From Nemertoderma westbladi (Eukaryota > Xenacoelomorpha > Nemertodermatida > Nemertodermatidae), in the NCBI GenBank assembly GCA_032718475.1, contig JAUCBJ010005427.1, positions 1-64,000 of the forward strand: a stretch of 64,000 nt of DNA. Reading direction: 5' to 3'. Shown here piece by piece: positions 57,601 to 64,000 of the stretch. The notes below the pieces were generated by a model. It was not told the DNA's origin. It worked only from the letters and a program-made list of their open reading frames with translations, and made no database searches. Positions within the stretch are counted from its first letter, which is position 1; each line of letters opens with the position of its first letter. The translations under genes and the position numbers were made by a program.

Positions 57601-60600
57601 GGTGTAGCTAATTATAGTATATCGGGTCTGGTGTAGCTAATTATAGTATCTCGGGTCTGGTGTAGCTAATTATAGTATCTCGGTTCTGGTGTAGCTGATT
57701 ATAGTATCTCTGGTCTGGTGTATCTAATTATAGTATATCGGGTCTGGTGTAGCTAATTATAGTATCTCTGGTCTGGTGTAGCTGATTATTGTATCTCTGG
57801 TCTGGTGTAGCTAATTATAGTATATCGGGTCTGGTGTAGCTAATTATAGTATATCGGGTCTGGTGTAGCTAATTATAGTATCTCTGGTCTGGTGTAGCTA
57901 ATTATAGTATATCGGGTCTGGTGTAGCTGATTATAGTATCTCGGGTCTGGTGTAGCTAATTATAGTATCTCTGGTCTGGTGTAGCTAATTATAGTATCTC
58001 GGGTCTGGTGTAGCTAATTATAGTATCTCTGGTCTGGTGTAGCTAATTATAGTATCTCGGGTCTGGTGTAGCTAATTATAGTATCTCGGGTCTGGTGTAG
58101 CTAATTATCGTATCTCTGGTCTGGTGTAGCTAATTATAGTATATCGGGTCTGGTGTAGCTGATTATAGTATCTCGGGTCTGGTGTAGCTAATTATAGTAT
58201 CTCGGGTCTGGTGTAGCTAATTATAGTATCTCGGGTCTGGTGTAGCTAATTATAGTATCTCGGGTCTGGTGTAGCTAATTATAGTATCTCGGGTCTGGTG
58301 TAGCTAATTATCGTATCTCTGGTCTGGTGTAGCTAATTATAGTATATCGGGTCTGGTGTAGCTAATTATAGTATCTCTGGTCTGGTGTAGCTAATTATAG
58401 TATATCGGGTCTGGTGTAGCTGATTATAGTATCTCGGGTCTGGTGTAGCTAATTATAGTATCTCGGGTCTGGTGTAGCTAATTATAGTATCTCGGGTCTG
58501 GTGTAGCTAATTATCGTATCTCTGGTCTGGTGTAGCTAATTATAGTATATCGGGTCTGGTGTAGCTGATTATAGTATCTCGGGTCTGGTGTAGCTAATTA
58601 TAGTATCTCGGGTCTGGTGTAGCTAATTATAGTATATCGGGTCTGGTGTAGCTAATTATAGTATATCGGGTCTGGTGTAGCTAATTATAGTATCTCTGGT
58701 CTGGTGTAGCTAATTATAGTATATCGGGTCTGGTGTAGCTGATTATAGTATCTCGGGTCTGGTGTAGCTAATTATAGTATCTCGGGTCTGGTGTAGCTAA
58801 TTATAGTATCTCGGTTCTGGTGTAGCTAATTATAGTATCTCGGTTCTGGTGTAGCTGATTATAGTATCTCTGGTCTGGTGTAGCTAATTATAGTATATCG
58901 GGTCTGGTGTAGCTAATTATAGTATCTCTGGTCTGGTGTAGCTAATTATAGTATCGCGGGTCTGGTGTAGCTAATTATAGTATATCGGGTCTGGTGTAGC
59001 TAATTATAGTATCTCGGGTCTGGTGTAGCTAATTATAGTATCTCGGTTCTGGTGTAGCTGATTATAGTATCTCTGGTCTGGTGTAGCTAATTATAGTATA
59101 TCGGGTCTGGTGTAGCTGATTATAGTATCTCGGGTCTGGTGTAGCTAATTATAGTATCTCTGGTCTGGTGTAGCTGATTATTGTATCTCTGGTCTGGTGT
59201 AGCTAATTATAGTATATCGGGTCTGGTGTAGCTAATTATAGTATATCGGGTCTGGTGTAGCTAATTATAGTATCTCTGGTCTGGTGTGGCTAATTATAGT
59301 ATATCGGGTCTGGTGTAGCTAATTATAGTATCTCGGGTCTGGTGTAGCTAATTATAGTATCTCTGGTCTGGTGTAGCTGATTATTGTATCTCTGGTCTGG
59401 TGTAGCTAATTATAGTATATCGGGTCTGGTGTAGCTAATTATAGTATATCGGGTCTGGTGTAGCTAATTATAGTATCTCTGGTCTGGTGTGGCTAATTAT
59501 AGTATATCGGGTCTGGTGTAGCTGATTATAGTATCTCGGGTCTGGTGTAGCTAATTATAGTATCTCGGGTCTGGTGTAGCTAATTATAGTATCTCGGGTC
59601 TGGTGTAGCTAATTATAGTATCTCGGGTCTGGTGTAGCTAATTATAGTATATCGGGTCTGGTGTAGCTAATTATCGTATCTCTGGTCTGGTGTAGCTAAT
59701 TATAGTATATCGGGTCTGGTGTAGCTGATTATAGTATCTCGGGTCTGGTGTAGCTAATTATAGTATCTCGGGTCTGGTGTAGCTAATTATAGTATCTCGG
59801 GTCTGGTGTAGCTAATTATCGTATCTCTGGTCTGGTGTAGCTAATTATAGTATATCGGGTCTGGTGTAGCTAATTATAGTATCTCTGGTCTGGTGTAGCT
59901 AATTATAGTATATCGGGTCTGGTGTAGCTGATTATAGTATCTCGGGTCTGGTGTAGCTAATTATAGTATCTCGGGTCTGGTGTAGCTAATTATAGTATCT
60001 CGGGTCTGGTGTAGCTAATTATAGTATATCGGGTCTGGTGTAGCTAATTATAGTATCTCGGGTCTGGTGTAGCTAATTATAGTATATCGGGTCTGGTGTA
60101 GCTAATTATAGTATCTCGGGTCTGGTGTAGCTAATTATCGTATCTCTGGTCTGGTGTAGCTGATTATAGTATCTCGGGTCTGGTGTAGCTAATTATAGTA
60201 TCTCGGGTCTGGTGTAGCTAATTATAGTATCTCGGGTCTGGTGTAGCTAATTATAGTATATCGGGTCTGGTGTAGCTAATTATAGTATCTCGGGTCTGGT
60301 GTAGCTAATTATAGTATATCGGGTCTGGTGTAGCTGATTATAGTATCTCGGGTCTGGTGTAGCTAATTATAGTATCTCGGGTCTGGTGTAGCTAATTATA
60401 GTATCTCGGGTCTGGTGTAGCTAATTATAGTATATCGGGTCTGGTGTAGCTAATTATAGTATCTCTGGTCTGGTGTAGCTAATTATAGTATCTCGGTTCT
60501 GGTGTAGCTAATTATAGTATATCGGGTCTGGTGTAGCTAATTATAGTATCTCTGGTCTGGTGTAGCTAATTATAGTATCTCGGTTCTGGTGTAGCTAATT

Positions 60601-63600
60601 ATAGTATATCGGGTCTGGTGTAGCTAATTATAGTATCTCTGGTCTGGTGTAGCTAATTATAGTATATCGGGTCTGGTGTAGCTAATTATAGTATCTCGGG
60701 TCTGGTGTAGCTAATTATAGTATCTCTGGTCTGGTGTAGCTAATTATAGTATCTCGGGTCTGGTGTAGCTAATTATAGTATCTCTGGTCTGGTGTAGCTA
60801 ATTATAGTATCTCGGGTCTGGTGTAGCTAATTATAGTATCTCGGGTCTGGTGTAGCTAATTATCGTATCTCTGGTCTGGTGTAGCTAATTATAGTATATC
60901 GGGTCTGGTGTAGCTGATTATAGTATCTCGGGTCTGGTGTAGCTAATTATAGTATCTCGGGTCTGGTGTAGCTAATTATAGTATCTCGGGTCTGGTGTAG
61001 CTAATTATAGTATCTCGGGTCTGGTGTAGCTAATTATAGTATCTCGGGTCTGGTGTAGCTAATTATCGTATCTCTGGTCTGGTGTAGCTAATTATAGTAT
61101 ATCGGGTCTGGTGTAGCTAATTATAGTATCTCTGGTCTGGTGTAGCTAATTATAGTATATCGGGTCTGGTGTAGCTGATTATAGTATCTCGGGTCTGGTG
61201 TAGCTAATTATAGTATCTCGGGTCTGGTGTAGCTAATTATAGTATCTCGGGTCTGGTGTAGCTAATTATCGTATCTCTGGTCTGGTGTAGCTAATTATAG
61301 TATATCGGGTCTGGTGTAGCTGATTATAGTATCTCGGGTCTGGTGTAGCTAATTATAGTATCTCGGGTCTGGTGTAGCTAATTATAGTATATCGGGTCTG
61401 GTGTAGCTAATTATAGTATATCGGGTCTGGTGTAGCTAATTATAGTATCTCTGGTCTGGTGTAGCTAATTATAGTATATCGGGTCTGGTGTAGCTGATTA
61501 TAGTATCTCGGGTCTGGTGTAGCTAATTATAGTATCTCGGGTCTGGTGTAGCTAATTATAGTATCTCGGTTCTGGTGTAGCTAATTATAGTATCTCGGTT
61601 CTGGTGTAGCTGATTATAGTATCTCTGGTCTGGTGTAGCTAATTATAGTATATCGGGTCTGGTGTAGCTAATTATAGTATCTCTGGTCTGGTGTAGCTAA
61701 TTATAGTATCGCGGGTCTGGTGTAGCTAATTATAGTATATCGGGTCTGGTGTAGCTAATTATAGTATCTCGGGTCTGGTGTAGCTAATTATAGTATCTCG
61801 GTTCTGGTGTAGCTGATTATAGTATCTCTGGTCTGGTGTAGCTAATTATAGTATATCGGGTCTGGTGTAGCTGATTATAGTATCTCGGGTCTGGTGTAGC
61901 TAATTATAGTATCTCTGGTCTGGTGTAGCTGATTATTGTATCTCTGGTCTGGTGTAGCTAATTATAGTATATCGGGTCTGGTGTAGCTAATTATAGTATA
62001 TCGGGTCTGGTGTAGCTAATTATAGTATCTCTGGTCTGGTGTGGCTAATTATAGTATATCGGGTCTGGTGTAGCTAATTATAGTATCTCGGGTCTGGTGT
62101 AGCTAATTATAGTATCTCTGGTCTGGTGTAGCTGATTATTGTATCTCTGGTCTGGTGTAGCTAATTATAGTATATCGGGTCTGGTGTAGCTAATTATAGT
62201 ATATCGGGTCTGGTGTAGCTAATTATAGTATCTCTGGTCTGGTGTGGCTAATTATAGTATATCGGGTCTGGTGTAGCTGATTATAGTATCTCGGGTCTGG
62301 TGTAGCTAATTATAGTATCTCGGGTCTGGTGTAGCTAATTATAGTATCTCGGGTCTGGTGTAGCTAATTATAGTATCTCGGGTCTGGTGTAGCTAATTAT
62401 AGTATATCGGGTCTGGTGTAGCTAATTATCGTATCTCTGGTCTGGTGTAGCTAATTATAGTATATCGGGTCTGGTGTAGCTGATTATAGTATCTCGGGTC
62501 TGGTGTAGCTAATTATAGTATCTCGGGTCTGGTGTAGCTAATTATAGTATCTCGGGTCTGGTGTAGCTAATTATCGTATCTCTGGTCTGGTGTAGCTAAT
62601 TATAGTATATCGGGTCTGGTGTAGCTAATTATAGTATCTCTGGTCTGGTGTAGCTAATTATAGTATATCGGGTCTGGTGTAGCTGATTATAGTATCTCGG
62701 GTCTGGTGTAGCTAATTATAGTATCTCGGGTCTGGTGTAGCTAATTATAGTATCTCGGGTCTGGTGTAGCTAATTATAGTATATCGGGTCTGGTGTAGCT
62801 AATTATAGTATCTCGGGTCTGGTGTAGCTAATTATAGTATATCGGGTCTGGTGTAGCTAATTATAGTATCTCGGGTCTGGTGTAGCTAATTATCGTATCT
62901 CTGGTCTGGTGTAGCTGATTATAGTATCTCGGGTCTGGTGTAGCTAATTATAGTATCTCGGGTCTGGTGTAGCTAATTATAGTATCTCGGGTCTGGTGTA
63001 GCTAATTATAGTATATCGGGTCTGGTGTAGCTAATTATAGTATCTCGGGTCTGGTGTAGCTAATTATAGTATATCGGGTCTGGTGTAGCTGATTATAGTA
63101 TCTCGGGTCTGGTGTAGCTAATTATAGTATCTCGGGTCTGGTGTAGCTAATTATAGTATCTCGGGTCTGGTGTAGCTAATTATAGTATATCGGGTCTGGT
63201 GTAGCTAATTATAGTATCTCTGGTCTGGTGTAGCTAATTATAGTATCTCGGTTCTGGTGTAGCTAATTATAGTATATCGGGTCTGGTGTAGCTAATTATA
63301 GTATCTCTGGTCTGGTGTAGCTAATTATAGTATCTCGGTTCTGGTGTAGCTAATTATAGTATATCGGGTCTGGTGTAGCTAATTATAGTATCTCTGGTCT
63401 GGTGTAGCTAATTATAGTATATCGGGTCTGGTGTAGCTAATTATAGTATCTCGGGTCTGGTGTAGCTAATTATAGTATATCGGGTCTGGTGTAGCTAATT
63501 ATAGTATCTCGGGTCTGGTGTAGCTAATTATCGTATCTCTGGTCTGGTGTAGCTAATTATAGTATATCGGGTCTGGTGTAGCTAATTATAGTATATCGGG

Positions 63601-64000
63601 TCTGGTGTAGCTAATTATAGTATATCGGGTCTGGTGTAGCTAATTATAGTATCTCTGGTCTGGTGTAGCTAATTATAGTATATCGGGTCTGGTGTAGCTG
63701 ATTATAGTATCTCGGGTCTGGTGTAGCTAATTATAGTATCTCGGGTCTGGTGTAGCTAATTATAGTATATCGGGTCTGGTGTAGCTAATTATCGTATATC
63801 GGGTCTGGTGTAGCTAATTATAGTATCTCGGGTCTGGTGTAGCTAATTATAGTATATCGGGTCTGGTGTAGCTAATTATAGTATATCGAGTCTGGTGTAG
63901 CTAATTATAGTATATCGGGTCTGGTGTAGCTAATTATAGTATCTCGGGTCTGGTGTAGCTAATTATAGTATCTCGGGTCTGGTGTAGCTAATTATAGTAT
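48661..64000. repeat. 29-bp satellite, at least 15.3 kb (about 530 copies), continues past the window
   Basis: The unit contains GTCTGGTGTAGCTAATTATA and GTAT(A/C)TCGG(G/C)-type variable sites. The main variants are ATCGGG, CTCGGG, CTCTGG, TGATTA for TAATTA, and TTGTATC/TCGTATC. Because 29 is not divisible by three and TAA/TAG occur in each unit, no frame is open. Rare markers recur at offsets that are multiples of 29: 1,189 (41 units), 1,392 (48 units) and 2,755 (95 units). Near the left edge a few units differ in length (GTATAGTAT insertion near 48670, also near 49950 and 56280). Confidence 0.98.

Overview
The window is metazoan nuclear DNA, most likely from a marine invertebrate. The protein-coding content is animal: a split YAP/Yorkie C-terminus with a LATS site and PDZ-binding tail, a type II membrane fibrinogen-domain protein and a CYP2-clan cytochrome P450. 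There are spliced exons with GT-AG borders, several LINE remnants, non-autonomous DNA transposons with target-site duplications and a tRNA-derived SINE-like piece. The phylum cannot be fixed from the sequence alone; a lophotrochozoan or invertebrate deuterostome fits. No prokaryotic, viral or CRISPR features are seen.

Tandem repeats are dominant: about 40 kb of the 64 kb. There are nine unrelated arrays: (TAAC)n-type (2.9-9.2 kb, interrupted), 42 bp (10.2-14.5 kb), 12/6 bp CTAACTCCCAC-type (17.5-24.7 kb), 52 bp (27.4-28.4 kb), about 150 bp (33.2-34.3 kb), 49 bp (37.9-38.6 kb, inside a transposon), 15/17 bp (43.3-46.8 kb, with a head-to-head inversion), 37 bp (47.1-48.1 kb, exactly 27 copies by spacing) and 29 bp (48.7 kb to the right edge, about 530 copies). 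The very long open frames in several of them come from repeat periodicity and are not treated as genes.

Layout. 1-2902: decayed LINE on the minus strand (RT, endonuclease, ORF1). 2903-9200: TAAC array holding a 2,728-bp tandem duplication that copied the LINE 5' part and a 215-bp LINE-tail-like block. 9231-16449: the last three exons of a YAP homologue on the plus strand; its last intron (6.3 kb) holds the 42-bp array, a 700-bp foldback and a SINE-like piece. 17459-24680: 12-bp array. 25618-26684: hAT-like MITE with an 8-bp duplication. 27447-28366: 52-bp array just downstream of the minus-strand fibrinogen-domain gene (28594-29532). 31470-32110: RT remnant. 37671-39709: foldback element with 128-bp terminal inverted repeats and a 9-bp target duplication, carrying the 49-bp array. 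41842-43302: intact single-exon P450, followed 24 bp later by the inverted 17-bp array. The rest is satellite.

The three host genes do not form an operon or an obvious pathway. What links them is that each touches a satellite at a place that matters for RNA processing: a CTAAC array in the branch-point zone of a YAP intron, minus-strand AATAAA in every 52-bp unit after the fibrinogen gene, and an inverted satellite directly after the P450 stop codon. Whether these arrays affect expression is inference.
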